Assembly (NCBI GenBank): GCA_947472645.1
Contig: CANJBQ010000020.1
Span: 1 to 48,202 of the forward strand
Direction: 5' to 3'
Length of the DNA: 48,202 nt
From: Burkholderiaceae bacterium
GTDB taxonomy: Bacteria > Pseudomonadota > Gammaproteobacteria > Burkholderiales > Burkholderiaceae
Shown: piece after piece, positions 15,730 to 24,634 of the stretch
Numbering within the stretch: position 1 is the first letter of the stretch
How the letters are laid out: each line of letters begins with the position of its first letter
Translations under genes and position numbers: made by a program
The notes under the pieces: model-generated
The model's input: the letters and a program-made list of their open reading frames with translations, nothing else
The model's database searches: none
What the model was told of the DNA's origin: nothing

Positions 15730-16830
15730 ATGGCGGATGAAGATGGAGTAGAAGCCCCGAAGCAATTATCGATTGCTGATGCTCTAAAAGAAGGGGTAAA
15801 GAATGCCACCCAGGGTGGTATGCAAACCTACGACGATCTCGATGGGGCCTCTAAAGCGGCGGTGGTCTTGCTCGCTGTAGGTGCCGAGGCTGGTGCCGAG
15901 GTGTTACGTCAAATGACGCCGATGGAAGTGCAAAAACTCTCCGGCAAGATGGCGGTGGTGCGGTCCCTAAGCCGTGACTTGGTGTTAGACGTGTTGCGTG
16001 AATTCAGAGATGTGACCTCAAACAATGCCCAGGTCGCATTTGATACCGACTCTTTCATGCAAAACATGTTGACCAAAGCCATGGGTGCAGAAGGAGCTTC
16101 GGATTTATTGGGACGCCTTGAAGCCACTCTGGATATGTCTGGTATTGAGACATTAAAGCGGATGGAATCCGATGTCTTATATGAAATGATCAAAGGGGAG
16201 CACCCGCAAATTATTGCCACCGTGATGGTGTTCTTGGAGGCACCGCAAGCGGCGGCAGTGGCAAAACTGTTTCCGGATGACTTACGCAACGAATTGATGT
16301 TGCGTGTGGCCCTTCTCGAAAAAGTCCAGCCGGCGGCATTGAAAGAGCTGAATGATGTAATGTCACGCTCAGTGGGGCCGGATGCTGACTTTAGACGCAG
16401 TAGTGTGGGGGGTGTTGTGCCAACGGCAGAGATTTTGAATTTGCTCTCCAACGGCTTAGATCAACTTGCGCTCGATAAGATTCGTTCCTACGACCCGGTC
16501 CTTGCTGAAGAAATTATTGAGAAAATGTTTGTCTTTGAGGACTTTATTGAAATTGAAGATCGCTCATTACAGACCTTGCTGCTAGAAGTGACACAAGACT
16601 CTTTGGTGGTGGCGCTCAAAGGGGCAAGTCCGAAATTACGTCAGAAGTTGTATAGCAATATGGCAAAACGCGCTGCGGATGGCGTGAAAGAGGATTTAGA
16701 AACTAGGCCGCCTGTGAAGATTCAGGAGGTAGAGGAGCAGCAAAAAGATATTATTCGAATCGCGCGCCAATTAGCTGCTGAAGGGCGGATGATGATGGAA
16801 CGCGGCAAACAAGCTGATAGCTTCTTGTAA
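15730..16830 (+). CDS. fliG: FliG, rotor/switch protein
   Basis: 366 aa. FliG couples the MS ring to torque generation and the C ring. An N-terminal extension of about 35 residues precedes the family core (DLDGASKAAVVLLAVG). The middle-domain EHPQ motif is at 157-160 (GEHPQIIATVMVFL), and the C-terminal torque helix has the charged pattern 'MFVFEDFIEIEDRSLQTLLL'. The end is Arg/Met-rich and polar. It follows fliF by 16 bp with GGAGAG ahead of the ATG. Its N-terminal domain binds the tail of FliF and perhaps the FliF-tail-like small protein encoded at 42735. Confidence 0.95.
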   Translation: MADEDGVEAPKQLSIADALKEGVKNATQGGMQTYDDLDGASKAAVVLLAVGAEAGAEVLRQMTPMEVQKLSGKMAVVRSLSRDLVLDVLREFRDVTSNNAQVAFDTDSFMQNMLTKAMGAEGASDLLGRLEATLDMSGIETLKRMESDVLYEMIKGEHPQIIATVMVFLEAPQAAAVAKLFPDDLRNELMLRVALLEKVQPAALKELNDVMSRSVGPDADFRRSSVGGVVPTAEILNLLSNGLDQLALDKIRSYDPVLAEEIIEKMFVFEDFIEIEDRSLQTLLLEVTQDSLVVALKGASPKLRQKLYSNMAKRAADGVKEDLETRPPVKIQEVEEQQKDIIRIARQLAAEGRMMMERGKQADSFL

Positions 16831-16850
16831 TTCAAAAGGATGAAAAATTT

Positions 16851-17705
16851 ATGTCTGCTTATGATGAAGACGATGATGAGCAGTTGTTAACAAAATGGCA
16901 ACCGCCATCATTTGATCCCCCCAAGCCACCCAAAAAACCTAAGGCACCTCCGATTCAATACCCAACAGTGGAGGAGGTAGAAGAAATACGCTCAAAAGCG
17001 AGACAAGATGCTTACGATATGGGTTTATCGGAGGGTTTTAGTAAAGGGCGGACGGACGGTTTTGAGCAGGGGCAAAAAGAAGGTTATGACGCAGGCTATC
17101 TTCAGGGCTATAGTGATGCTGAGGAAGAGACAAAAAGATTGCATGTGGCCCTGAACCAATTATTAGAGTCCATCGACGGTATGCCAGAAGCAATTTCAGA
17201 GCCCATGATTGATTTGTCCTACGCCATCGCGATGCGCGTAGCTGCTAATGAACGGATGACCCGTGCGCCATTTGTAAGTGCCGTTCAGGAGGCGCTCATG
17301 CGCTTACCTAAACCAGGGTCTAATCTATTTTTAAGAATCCGGGAGGAAGAGCAGATTGCTTGGAAAAAGCTGGTTGATGATCCGGGATTACCTTTTAAAT
17401 GTACCTTGCTGATTGATGCCGATGTTCAAGCCGGACACGCCTATGTTGAAATTGAAGGGGCTAGGATTAATATTGGCCAGGCAGCACGCTTAGCCATTGT
17501 TCGTTCAGCCCTCGGTTTTTCGCTGACCAAAGAGGAAATTGCAGTATCCCAAATGGCGTTGCAAACACCCTTGGTAGACAATTTCCAGAATCATAACTTA
17601 GTGCAAGAGCTCGGCTCCTTCGATACTTTGCCAGTGGTAGGGATTTCGGAAGATCTGACAGTGGTAAAAGGCTCAGAGCCGATCGACCCGATGGTCAACG
17701 AATGA
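16851..17705 (+). CDS. fliH: FliH, negative regulator of the export ATPase
   Basis: 284 aa cytoplasmic protein that docks FliI at the C ring and limits its ATPase. It shows the FliH hallmark: Gly-spaced helix repeats (GLSEGFSKGRTDGFEQG, then KEGYDAGYLQGYSDAEE, about 61-95) preceded by an acidic start and a Pro/Lys-rich segment. The C-terminal domain resembles the V-ATPase E-subunit fold ('LFLRIREEEQIAWKKL', 'CTLLIDADVQAGHAYVE'). The stop overlaps the fliI start by four bases (ATGA), so the pair is translationally coupled. Confidence 0.9.
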   Translation: MSAYDEDDDEQLLTKWQPPSFDPPKPPKKPKAPPIQYPTVEEVEEIRSKARQDAYDMGLSEGFSKGRTDGFEQGQKEGYDAGYLQGYSDAEEETKRLHVALNQLLESIDGMPEAISEPMIDLSYAIAMRVAANERMTRAPFVSAVQEALMRLPKPGSNLFLRIREEEQIAWKKLVDDPGLPFKCTLLIDADVQAGHAYVEIEGARINIGQAARLAIVRSALGFSLTKEEIAVSQMALQTPLVDNFQNHNLVQELGSFDTLPVVGISEDLTVVKGSEPIDPMVNE

Positions 17706-19078
17706 GCTTAGCGCCTGCAGAATTCGCTTCGTTTTTGAAGTTTCAAACGGATAAGCTAAATCAGTACCCGAAGTCTATCCGTGAGGGAAGGCTCAAGCGG
17801 GTTTCTGGTATCGTGCTTGAAGTCGAAGGTCTACCGATGACGATTGGGGCTGGAGCGGTTATCCTGTCTCCATTGACTGGTAAAACGTTTGATGCTGAAT
17901 GTATTGGCTTTAATGGCGACATCACTTTTTTAATGCCCATTGATGCCTTAGAAGGCATTTCCCCAGGCGCTCTCGTATACCCAGTCAATACGCCGATTGA
18001 CCTGGGGGATCGTTTTATTACGACCAATGCCATCGAGCCCTTGCCGATTGGTGAGGATTTACTTGGCAGAGTTGTCGATGGGATGGGGCGACCCATTGAT
18101 GGCAAAGGCAGTTCTAGCAAACAATTATCAACCCCCATCACCCGCTCAATTAATCCTTTAGATCGCTCACCCATCCATGAACCCCTCGATACGGGAATTA
18201 AGGCGATTAATGGAATGTTAACGGTGGGTCGTGGCCAGCGGGTGGGTATTTTTGCGGGAACTGGAGTTGGTAAAAGTGTGCTTTTAGGAATGCTGGCGCG
18301 AAACTGTGTGGCTGATGTAATTGTGATTGGCCTGGTGGGTGAGCGTGGTCGAGAAGTACGCGAGTTTGTCGAAGAAACCCTAGGCCCAGAGTCTTTTAAA
18401 CGCGCCGTCGTCGTTGCGGCTCCAGCGGATGCATCTCCGCTTGCCCGCTCGAAAGGTGCTTCATATGCCACAGATGTCGCTACGTGGTTTCGCGATAGCG
18501 GCAAGCACGTGGTCTTAATTATCGACTCTCTGACCCGTTACGCCATGGCCTTGCGAGAAATCGGCCTGAGTTTGGGGGAAGTTCCTGTTGCAAGGGGGTA
18601 TCCACCAAGCGTGTTTGCCAAAATGCCTGAATTGGTCGAAAAGGTGGGTAATGGCGCTAATCCGGATTCCTCGATCACTGCCTTTTATACCGTGCTTTTA
18701 GAGGGCGATGATGTGAATGATCCTGTAGCCGATACGGCCCGAGGTATTTTGGATGGTCATTTCTTTTTATCGAGACAGTTGGCCGACAGCGGGCATTATC
18801 CGGCCATTGACGTAGAAAAATCGATTTCCCGAGTGATGCCTAAAGTGGTTACCAAAGAACACTTACTGGGAGCACGCCGCATTAAACAGCTGTATAGTCG
18901 TTACATGAGCGGTCGAGACCTTGTTTCGATGGGAGCTTACGTCCCAGGTAGTGATGGTGATCTAGACGCCGCATTAAAGGCCTGGCCCAAAATTCAGGCG
19001 TACTTACAACAAGAGGTAGAGGCGAACTTCTCGATTCCTGAGACGATTGAACTCGTTAGTAATCTGATTCAGTCATGA
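17702..19078 (+). CDS. fliI: FliI, flagellar export ATPase
   Basis: 458 aa member of the F1-ATPase-beta-like type III export ATPases. P-loop AGTGVGKS at 185-192, the GERGREVREF motif with the catalytic Glu shortly after it, Walker B HVVLIIDSLTRYAMA near 268-282, and the RGYPPSVFAKMPEL segment typical of FliI/YscN. The complete set of motifs suggests an active enzyme that energises substrate delivery to the FlhA/FlhB gate. Start ATG 17702 overlaps fliH and the stop overlaps fliJ, each by ATGA. The region 9-19 kb, including this gene, is visibly GC-richer than the rest of the window. Confidence 0.97.
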   Translation: MSLAPAEFASFLKFQTDKLNQYPKSIREGRLKRVSGIVLEVEGLPMTIGAGAVILSPLTGKTFDAECIGFNGDITFLMPIDALEGISPGALVYPVNTPIDLGDRFITTNAIEPLPIGEDLLGRVVDGMGRPIDGKGSSSKQLSTPITRSINPLDRSPIHEPLDTGIKAINGMLTVGRGQRVGIFAGTGVGKSVLLGMLARNCVADVIVIGLVGERGREVREFVEETLGPESFKRAVVVAAPADASPLARSKGASYATDVATWFRDSGKHVVLIIDSLTRYAMALREIGLSLGEVPVARGYPPSVFAKMPELVEKVGNGANPDSSITAFYTVLLEGDDVNDPVADTARGILDGHFFLSRQLADSGHYPAIDVEKSISRVMPKVVTKEHLLGARRIKQLYSRYMSGRDLVSMGAYVPGSDGDLDAALKAWPKIQAYLQQEVEANFSIPETIELVSNLIQS

Positions 19079-19521
19079 AAGCCATTAAACTTCTCCTGCG
19101 CCTGGCTAAAATCAAGGAAGATCAGGCAATGGCGCGCGCTCGGCGTGTGACAGCTCAGGCTAATGAAACCCTCCAATTTCAAGAGCAGGTGATTGCCTAT
19201 GCGAAGGATTACGAGCGACAAATTCTGGAGGGCGGTAAATCTGGCACTAAAGTTGCATTCATTCAAGATTCCGATGCTTTTCGTGCAAAACTCCTCGAGA
19301 GCTCACGTGCGATGGATCGCCAGGTGAGGGATTTGCAAATTGGCTCTAAAGGGGTTCTTGAGGAAGCGATGAAAGCCAAGATGAAGTCGGAAGGATTAAC
19401 GAAATTAGTACAAAAAGAAGAGCAAAAAGAACAGAAAAAAATAGAAAGAGCACAAGAAATCCAATTTGAGGATTTATTGTCAGCAAGGACAAGTATTCAT
19501 TCTGGCACGAAAAATGCTTAA
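19075..19521 (+). CDS. fliJ: FliJ, export chaperone/ATPase stalk
   Basis: 148 aa, all-helical and highly charged, as expected for the two-helix coiled coil FliJ that inserts into the FliI hexamer and contacts FlhA. Heptad-rich stretches run from 'LLLRLAKIKEDQAMARARRV' to a second helix ending in 'LVQKEEQKEQKKIERAQEIQ'. Sequence conservation in this family is low; the assignment rests on length, composition and position between fliI and fliK. The last codons contain the sigma-54 promoter for fliK (19503-19517). Confidence 0.88.
   Translation: MKAIKLLLRLAKIKEDQAMARARRVTAQANETLQFQEQVIAYAKDYERQILEGGKSGTKVAFIQDSDAFRAKLLESSRAMDRQVRDLQIGSKGVLEEAMKAKMKSEGLTKLVQKEEQKEQKKIERAQEIQFEDLLSARTSIHSGTKNA
19503..19517 (+). 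promoter_or_regulatory. Sigma-54 promoter at the end of fliJ, driving fliK
   Basis: TGGCACGAAAAATGC followed by TT: full -24 element, -12 element ATGC in place of TTGC, correct GG-N10-GC spacing. It overlaps the final fliJ codons and lies 30 bp before the fliK ATG, leaving a leader of only about 20 nt. Confidence 0.65.
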
Positions 19522-19547
19522 AGATATACAAACCTTACGGAGTTTCT

Positions 19548-21107
19548 ATGACCAATTTGAATATCAGTGCAGCGCATTCCGCCAATCCATCTTCCCCCGT
19601 CAAGGGTGGAGCGCCTCAACCTAGTGGCCCAAATGACATCCTTGGCTTTTTAGATAGCTTATTTAATACTGAGCTCGATGCAGCTAGTAATGCATTATTA
19701 ACGGATGCTGCTAGTGCCAACTTCGTCGGTCAAAACGCTTTAATAGCCTCTAAAAATACACTTTCAGGCAGGAACTCCTCTCAAGATGACGCTAATGCAG
19801 CGCTTGATCCGAATTTGAGTAATGTCCCCGTTATGGACATCAATCTAACCGATGCGATGCAATTAGCTGCAGCTCAGGGTTTGTTACCAACGAATCTTCC
19901 CATTCAAAGTAATATTCAAAATACCAGTAATAGCATTCAATCGATAGAAGGCAATCCTCAAAATACCGATCAACGATCAACTGCTGTAACGATGGTTGGC
20001 GTCAATAACCAAAATTTATTAAATGTATTGACGAGCTCAATGAGCCCTGTTACGACCCCATCGTCTTTCAGTAATAGTTTAGTCAGTGCAGGCAGTGGCT
20101 TAGTCCCGACAGCAAAAAATACTCTATTAGATCCAAATGTACAAGGCGGCATTATGTCGCATGAGGGAGTTAACGCGGCTACTTCAAAGGCATCGAGCGA
20201 TCAAAATCAATCCTTGATCAATCAAATCGTACAAGCGCCACAGGCTTCCAATAAGGATGCTCAGCTGCAGGCAGTGGTTCAGCGGGTCGATCCAAAGGTG
20301 AAATCCGACCATTCTCAAGTGCCATTGACTAGATTGTCTGATGCGATTGCGAAGTTCAGTGATGCGAAAGTCTTGTCAGTAAATACATCGATAGATAGCC
20401 AAACTGTTTCTCCAGCGGTAGGACTGACTAAGAATGAAAATTTAGCCATTCTTTCTGAAAAAGGGTCGCTGAACAACAGTTCAGTAACAGCTTCTTCCGC
20501 TAAAGCCTTGAATCTTGTTAGCGACACTAAAAAGGAAGATTCTAATAAAGATCTCGAGGGTGACTCATTGAATACGGCACCTGGCGCAGCAACGGGCTTC
20601 ATGGTGAATCCGAGTTTCACTAATCACGCCTCACCAGTGACGAATTTAAAATTAGCGGCTGCGGATACGAGCTTGTCTTCGGGACCTTTATCGGGAGCGA
20701 TTATGACGGCGGCTAAATCGGGAGGAGGAAGAATTTCCTTGGAAGTTCATCCAGATAATGCTGGACCGGTCCGTCTTGACTTACAAATCGATCAAACAGG
20801 TCAAGCTAGACTCATTGTTCATGGAGCCAGTGATTCGACGCAAGCCAGATTACAACAAGGCGGGGATCAGTTACGACAAGAGTTTGCTCAAATGGGCTTA
20901 AATTTAACGCTTGATATGGGCCAGAACTCAGCCAATAATAGTTCAAATCCGTCGAGTAATGACCCATCTAATTTATTTAACAACAATGCGGCGCAACAAA
21001 TTGATACAAATGACAAAAATTCGAATAGAATAAGGGGTATACAAGTATCATCTAATACTTTCAATCAAGTAAAAGGTGACACTTCCGGAATTAATTTGGT
21101 TGCTTAA
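19548..21107 (+). CDS. fliK: FliK, hook-length control protein
   Basis: 519 aa exported ruler. The first ~380 residues are Ser/Asn/Ala/Gln-rich without predicted domains, as in known FliK proteins. The Flg_hook domain is at about 390-458 with 'GRISLEVHPDNAGPVRLDLQ' and a helix 'ARLQQGGDQLRQEFAQMGLN', matching the LxP/LG...v.l pattern that interacts with FlhB when the hook is complete. An Asn-rich tail follows. It sits between fliJ and fliL; its own sigma-54 promoter overlaps fliJ. Ribosome-binding ACGGAG lies eight bases before the ATG. Confidence 0.93.
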   Translation: MTNLNISAAHSANPSSPVKGGAPQPSGPNDILGFLDSLFNTELDAASNALLTDAASANFVGQNALIASKNTLSGRNSSQDDANAALDPNLSNVPVMDINLTDAMQLAAAQGLLPTNLPIQSNIQNTSNSIQSIEGNPQNTDQRSTAVTMVGVNNQNLLNVLTSSMSPVTTPSSFSNSLVSAGSGLVPTAKNTLLDPNVQGGIMSHEGVNAATSKASSDQNQSLINQIVQAPQASNKDAQLQAVVQRVDPKVKSDHSQVPLTRLSDAIAKFSDAKVLSVNTSIDSQTVSPAVGLTKNENLAILSEKGSLNNSSVTASSAKALNLVSDTKKEDSNKDLEGDSLNTAPGAATGFMVNPSFTNHASPVTNLKLAAADTSLSSGPLSGAIMTAAKSGGGRISLEVHPDNAGPVRLDLQIDQTGQARLIVHGASDSTQARLQQGGDQLRQEFAQMGLNLTLDMGQNSANNSSNPSSNDPSNLFNNNAAQQIDTNDKNSNRIRGIQVSSNTFNQVKGDTSGINLVA

Positions 21108-21134
21108 AACCCATTTAACGATTAGGAATGAAGC

Positions 21135-21887
21135 ATGGCTGATGAAAATGAAAATCAGGAAGCAGACGCGGCCGTGGCAGCTGCCGCTGCAGCTGCCGTT
21201 CAAGAAAGTCCTGAGGATAAGGCCTTAGCTGAAGAAGAGGCAAAGAAACAGAAAAAAAAGAAACTGATGATGATCGTCGCTGCGGTCGTTGTCTTAGCCG
21301 GGGCGGTAGGTTATTACATCTATCATAAAAACAATGAAGAGGCAGCAAGACACGCAGCAGAAGAAGCGCAAAAGCCTGAAAATATTCTTAAAAAACAGCT
21401 TTCCGAACGAAAAGCCAATGCAACCCCGATTTATGTGCCGATGGACGAGATTGTGGTTAATCTCCCTGGTCGAGGTGGCGAGCATTACTTACAAACAAAA
21501 ATCGTATTAAGAACAGGGGATTCATCCACCGAAGGTAAGATCAAAGATAACCTGCCATTAATTCGAGACAGAGTGATTACTGTGCTCTCCTCTCGACAAA
21601 TGCAAGAATTGGCTACTGTCGAAGGAAAAACCATGCTCTCCAAAGAGGTAGCCTTGGTGATCAACTCCATTATCTCACCGCAATTAACGGCGATTTATGT
21701 ACTTCAGCAACAACCTAGTACAGCCGATATGCAAAATCTTGAGCGACTCAGCGTGGTGCCGAAAGAAACTTCTACAGGTAAAAAAATCTCTGTCGAAGCA
21801 GCGAATGCTGCTGCAGCATTTTGGAATATTACTGAGATGGACTTGCCCGTTCAGGCTGTTTTATTTAGCACTTTTGTGATGCAGTAA
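21135..21887 (+). CDS. fliL: FliL, stator-associated flagellar protein
   Basis: 250 aa bitopic inner-membrane protein; FliL rings surround MotAB stators and influence torque and surface sensing. The acidic/Ala-rich N-terminus (about 1-35) is longer than usual, followed by a Lys patch and one TM helix at about 47-66 (LMMIVAAVVVLAGAVGYYIY). A periplasmic FliL domain follows ('PIYVPMDEIVVNLPGRGGEH', 'DNLPLIRDRVITVLSSRQMQ', then 'EGKTMLSKEVALVINS') and a C-terminal segment beyond the family core, ending in AVLFSTFVMQ. Located fliK-fliL-fliM as expected. A weak AGGA precedes the ATG. Confidence 0.92.
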   Translation: MADENENQEADAAVAAAAAAAVQESPEDKALAEEEAKKQKKKKLMMIVAAVVVLAGAVGYYIYHKNNEEAARHAAEEAQKPENILKKQLSERKANATPIYVPMDEIVVNLPGRGGEHYLQTKIVLRTGDSSTEGKIKDNLPLIRDRVITVLSSRQMQELATVEGKTMLSKEVALVINSIISPQLTAIYVLQQQPSTADMQNLERLSVVPKETSTGKKISVEAANAAAAFWNITEMDLPVQAVLFSTFVMQ

Positions 21888-21922
21888 TTGAGAAGATTGA
21901 GTTACTTCACCCAACAGAGGCC

Positions 21923-23020
21923 ATGACAGAAGAATATAACTTTGAGATGAATACCGACGTTGCTGATCAACGTGGGATGTTCGATAAATCAAAGATCATT
22001 GCTAGACGTAGGATGCCTACGCTAGAGTTAATTCATGAACGTTTTTGTCGCGCTGTTCGGTTAACCCTCTTTAATATGATTCGAACACCAATCGAAGTGC
22101 AGATGCATTTGCCGGCGATTAAGACGTATGAAAAATTTGTTTCAGAGTTTCCTGAACGAACGAATATAAATATCGTTGGTATTCGTCCGTTAAGAGGAGT
22201 CGGTTGTTGGATTGTTGATCCGGGTGTGGTTTATATTGCGGTAGACAATATGTTTGGTGGTGAAGGTCGGATTGCACCAAGATTATCGATGCGCGAATAC
22301 ACCCAAACCGAAATGCGTATTATTCGAAGAATAGTGGACGCTTTTTTGATCGACTATGAAAAGTCATGGAAACCTATCCATGAAATCAAATTCGACTTTA
22401 TGCGCCAAGAAACGAACTTTGGTTTTGCTAAAATAACTTCTCCGCAGGAAATGGTTTTGCATTCCAAATTTACGGTGGATATCAATGGCCGAAAAGGGGA
22501 CGTTGATTTATGTATTCCGTATTGGGTACTAGAGCCGGTCAAGTCGATTCTTTACAATAATATGCAAGGTTTTCAAGCAGAGCCTGATGAGCACTGGTCG
22601 ACTTTATTGAATGATCAAGTACATGAGGCGAAAGTAACCGCCGTGGCGGTTTTAGCAAAAAAACAGATGTTGTTGGGTGATGTGATTTCAATGTCAGTCG
22701 GTGAAATCATCCCGATTGAGATTTTGGACCCTATCACCGTCTATGTAGATGGTTTGCCGGTGATTCGAGGACAATACGGTGTCAAAAATGGACATTATTC
22801 TGTCAAGATTGACTCGATCCAACACCCTGAGGAATTTTTAAAGAGCCCTCTAGAAAAGGCACGCTTAGGTCCAAGTATGATGCGAAGTCAAGAAAGTGGG
22901 GAATTATATGAAAGCTTTGAATCAAAGACATCCGCGCCGATTGAGACCGATTTTAAAACGGCGGCAGATGTCAAAACACTGTCACTAGATATGCTGATGA
23001 AAGAAGACGATAATGGCTGA
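21923..23020 (+). CDS. fliM: FliM, C-ring switch protein lacking the N-terminal CheY-binding motif
   Basis: 365 aa. The middle CheC-like domain (about 30-230: 'RRRMPTLELIHERFCRAVRL', 'VGCWIVDPGVVYIAVDNMFG', GGEGR) and the C-terminal SpoA domain (from about 250, 'QMLLGDVISMSVGEIIPIEI') are clear. However, the N-terminus starts 'MTEEYNFEMNTDVADQ' and lacks the LSQxEIDALL peptide that binds phospho-CheY in most FliM proteins. The upstream in-frame sequence has no stop for some codons but offers no ATG/GTG/TTG that would add the motif. AGAGG seven bases ahead supports this start. It overlaps fliN by eight bases. Confidence 0.93.
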   Translation: MTEEYNFEMNTDVADQRGMFDKSKIIARRRMPTLELIHERFCRAVRLTLFNMIRTPIEVQMHLPAIKTYEKFVSEFPERTNINIVGIRPLRGVGCWIVDPGVVYIAVDNMFGGEGRIAPRLSMREYTQTEMRIIRRIVDAFLIDYEKSWKPIHEIKFDFMRQETNFGFAKITSPQEMVLHSKFTVDINGRKGDVDLCIPYWVLEPVKSILYNNMQGFQAEPDEHWSTLLNDQVHEAKVTAVAVLAKKQMLLGDVISMSVGEIIPIEILDPITVYVDGLPVIRGQYGVKNGHYSVKIDSIQHPEEFLKSPLEKARLGPSMMRSQESGELYESFESKTSAPIETDFKTAADVKTLSLDMLMKEDDNG

Positions 23021-23390
23021 AAATGATAATGACCTAGCGGGTTCGATGGCTTCCAAGGATGTATCAGGATCACTGCGTAAAGCGACCTTTAATAATTTAG
23101 AGGATGGTACTAGAGCAGGGGCTTTGCCAAATGAAATTGATTTAGTGATGGACGTTCCCGTTCAAGTCACTGTTGAATTAGGTCGTGCAAAAATGCAAAT
23201 TCGTAATCTACTGAACTTAACTTACGGTTCCGTGATTGAATTAGATATCCTTGCAGGCGAACCTTTGGAAGTAGTTGTCAATGGCTGTCTTGTCGCACAG
23301 GGTGAGGTGGTGATTGTGAATGATCGATATGGTATTCGTTTAACAGATATTGTTACGCCAGCAGAACGGCTCCGTAAAATTAACCGATAA
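23013..23390 (+). CDS. fliN: FliN, C-ring switch protein
   Basis: 125 aa with a variable acidic N-terminus and the SpoA domain covering about 45-120: 'MDVPVQVTVELGRAKMQIRN', LLNLTYGSVIELD, GEPLEVVVNGCLVAQGEVV and 'VNDRYGIRLTDIVTPAERLR'. FliN tetramers form the base of the C ring and dock FliH. The start lies within the end of fliM (8-bp overlap), which suggests tight coupling of the two switch proteins. Confidence 0.95.
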   Translation: MAENDNDLAGSMASKDVSGSLRKATFNNLEDGTRAGALPNEIDLVMDVPVQVTVELGRAKMQIRNLLNLTYGSVIELDILAGEPLEVVVNGCLVAQGEVVIVNDRYGIRLTDIVTPAERLRKINR

Positions 23391-23400
23391 ATCATTCAAC

Positions 23401-23856
23401 ATGGCCTCTCTAGTGAAGATCCCCAAAAAAGTAGGCCGATTAGTGATTCAAGTAGTCCTCAGCTTCTTGGTTGCTGCACAAACGACAATAGTCTTTGCCC
23501 AAAATGATGTCAAGGCAACAGGGTCTTCTTTTGGTAGCATGTTATGGTTTTCATTTTTTAGTTTGATGCTAGGGGCGGTTTTAATCGTACTTTTAGCATG
23601 GTTAGTCAGACGTAATTCTGATATCAAATTACCCAACCGTAATACCCAAATCTTATTGCAACATCCTTTGGGGACGAGGGAGAGGATCATTGTGATGAAG
23701 GTTCTTGATCGCGTTTTGGTTTTAGGTCAAACACCAACTCAAATTAATCTGTTAGCGGAGTTAGATCCTGAAGAGATTGCCGACATTGTTCCACAACCTC
23801 AAGTGGTAGATCTCAAGAATCCCTTCGCTAAATACTTCAATGTCAATCTAAAGTAA
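23401..23856 (+). CDS. fliO: FliO, export-gate assembly protein
   Basis: Start taken at ATG 23401, giving 151 aa; a longer frame from TTG 23350 would overlap fliN by 41 bases and is less likely. A hydrophobic N-terminus with a possible signal peptide ends near VFAQ (about residue 34). The single TM helix at about 49-68 (FSFFSLMLGAVLIVLLAWLV) is followed by a short cytoplasmic domain containing 'HPLGTRERIIVMKVLDRVLV' and 'GQTPTQINLLAEL', the FliO pattern. FliO assists FliP oligomerisation. The stop overlaps the fliP ATG by one base. Confidence 0.9.
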   Translation: MASLVKIPKKVGRLVIQVVLSFLVAAQTTIVFAQNDVKATGSSFGSMLWFSFFSLMLGAVLIVLLAWLVRRNSDIKLPNRNTQILLQHPLGTRERIIVMKVLDRVLVLGQTPTQINLLAELDPEEIADIVPQPQVVDLKNPFAKYFNVNLK

Positions 23857-24617
23857 TGATGATACATTTCAATCCTCGGAATAAAAAACGGCTGTGGATG
23901 GCTTGTATTTTTGGGGTATTCGCCTTTATATCTTTAGAAGCATTTAGTCAGGCGTTACCACTCGTGACTTCTAAAAATGCCAATGGCGGCACTTCTTATG
24001 CGGTGCCTGTAGAGACGGTACTGGCGTTAACGGCTTTATCTTTTTTGCCCGCAGCACTCATCTTAATGACGAGTTTTACTAGAATTTTGATTGTTTTTTC
24101 ATTGCTGCGTCAGGCTCTAGGACTAACTACGATGCCACCGAACATTGTTTTAGTGGGGTTGTCCTTGTTTTTAACGATTTTTATTATGAATCCCGTGCTA
24201 GAGAAGATTTATACCGAAGCTTATGTCCCCTATTCAAAAAATAAGATGAGCTTTACCAGTGCACTTGAGGTTGGTAGCGTCCCACTTAAAGAGTTTATGC
24301 TCAAGCAGACTCGGCGTGAAGATTTAAATGTGTTTGCAAAAATGTATGCTAAGCCAATTGAAGATAGAGAAAAAGTTCCTATGGTTGTTTTAATTCCGGC
24401 GTTTGCTATTTCAGAAATCAAAACAGGTTTTCTCATTGGATTTGTGATTTTCTTACCCTTTTTGGCGATTGATTTTGCTGTGGCAAGTATTTTGACGTCC
24501 TTAGGGATGGTTATGGTGTCGCCAATGATGTTTTCATTACCGTTGAAGTTGGTGATCTTTGCCTTAGCCGATGGCTGGGCATTGTTGGCCGCCTCTTTAG
24601 TGCAAAGTTATTATTAA
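23856..24617 (+). CDS. fliP: FliP, export-gate core protein
   Basis: 253 aa. A cleavable signal peptide (MMIHFNPRNKKRLWMACIFG, then AFISLEAFSQA) precedes four membrane segments, as in FliP/YscR/SpaP. Conserved blocks: 'LTALSFLPAALILMTSFTRI', 'SLLRQALGLTTMPPNIVLVG', 'VPMVVLIPAFAISEIKTGFL' and 'LGMVMVSPMMFSLPLKLVIF'. Five FliP with FliQ and FliR form the helical export gate inside the MS ring. TAATG overlap with fliO; 17 bp before fliQ. Confidence 0.97.
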   Translation: MMIHFNPRNKKRLWMACIFGVFAFISLEAFSQALPLVTSKNANGGTSYAVPVETVLALTALSFLPAALILMTSFTRILIVFSLLRQALGLTTMPPNIVLVGLSLFLTIFIMNPVLEKIYTEAYVPYSKNKMSFTSALEVGSVPLKEFMLKQTRREDLNVFAKMYAKPIEDREKVPMVVLIPAFAISEIKTGFLIGFVIFLPFLAIDFAVASILTSLGMVMVSPMMFSLPLKLVIFALADGWALLAASLVQSYY

Positions 24618-24634
24618 GCGTCTGATTCCAAACA

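Noticed and set aside
23350..23400. Longer FliO starting at TTG 23350
   Set aside because: It would overlap fliN by 41 bases and use a weak start; the ATG at 23401 gives the usual FliO size and a sensible hydrophobic N-terminus.
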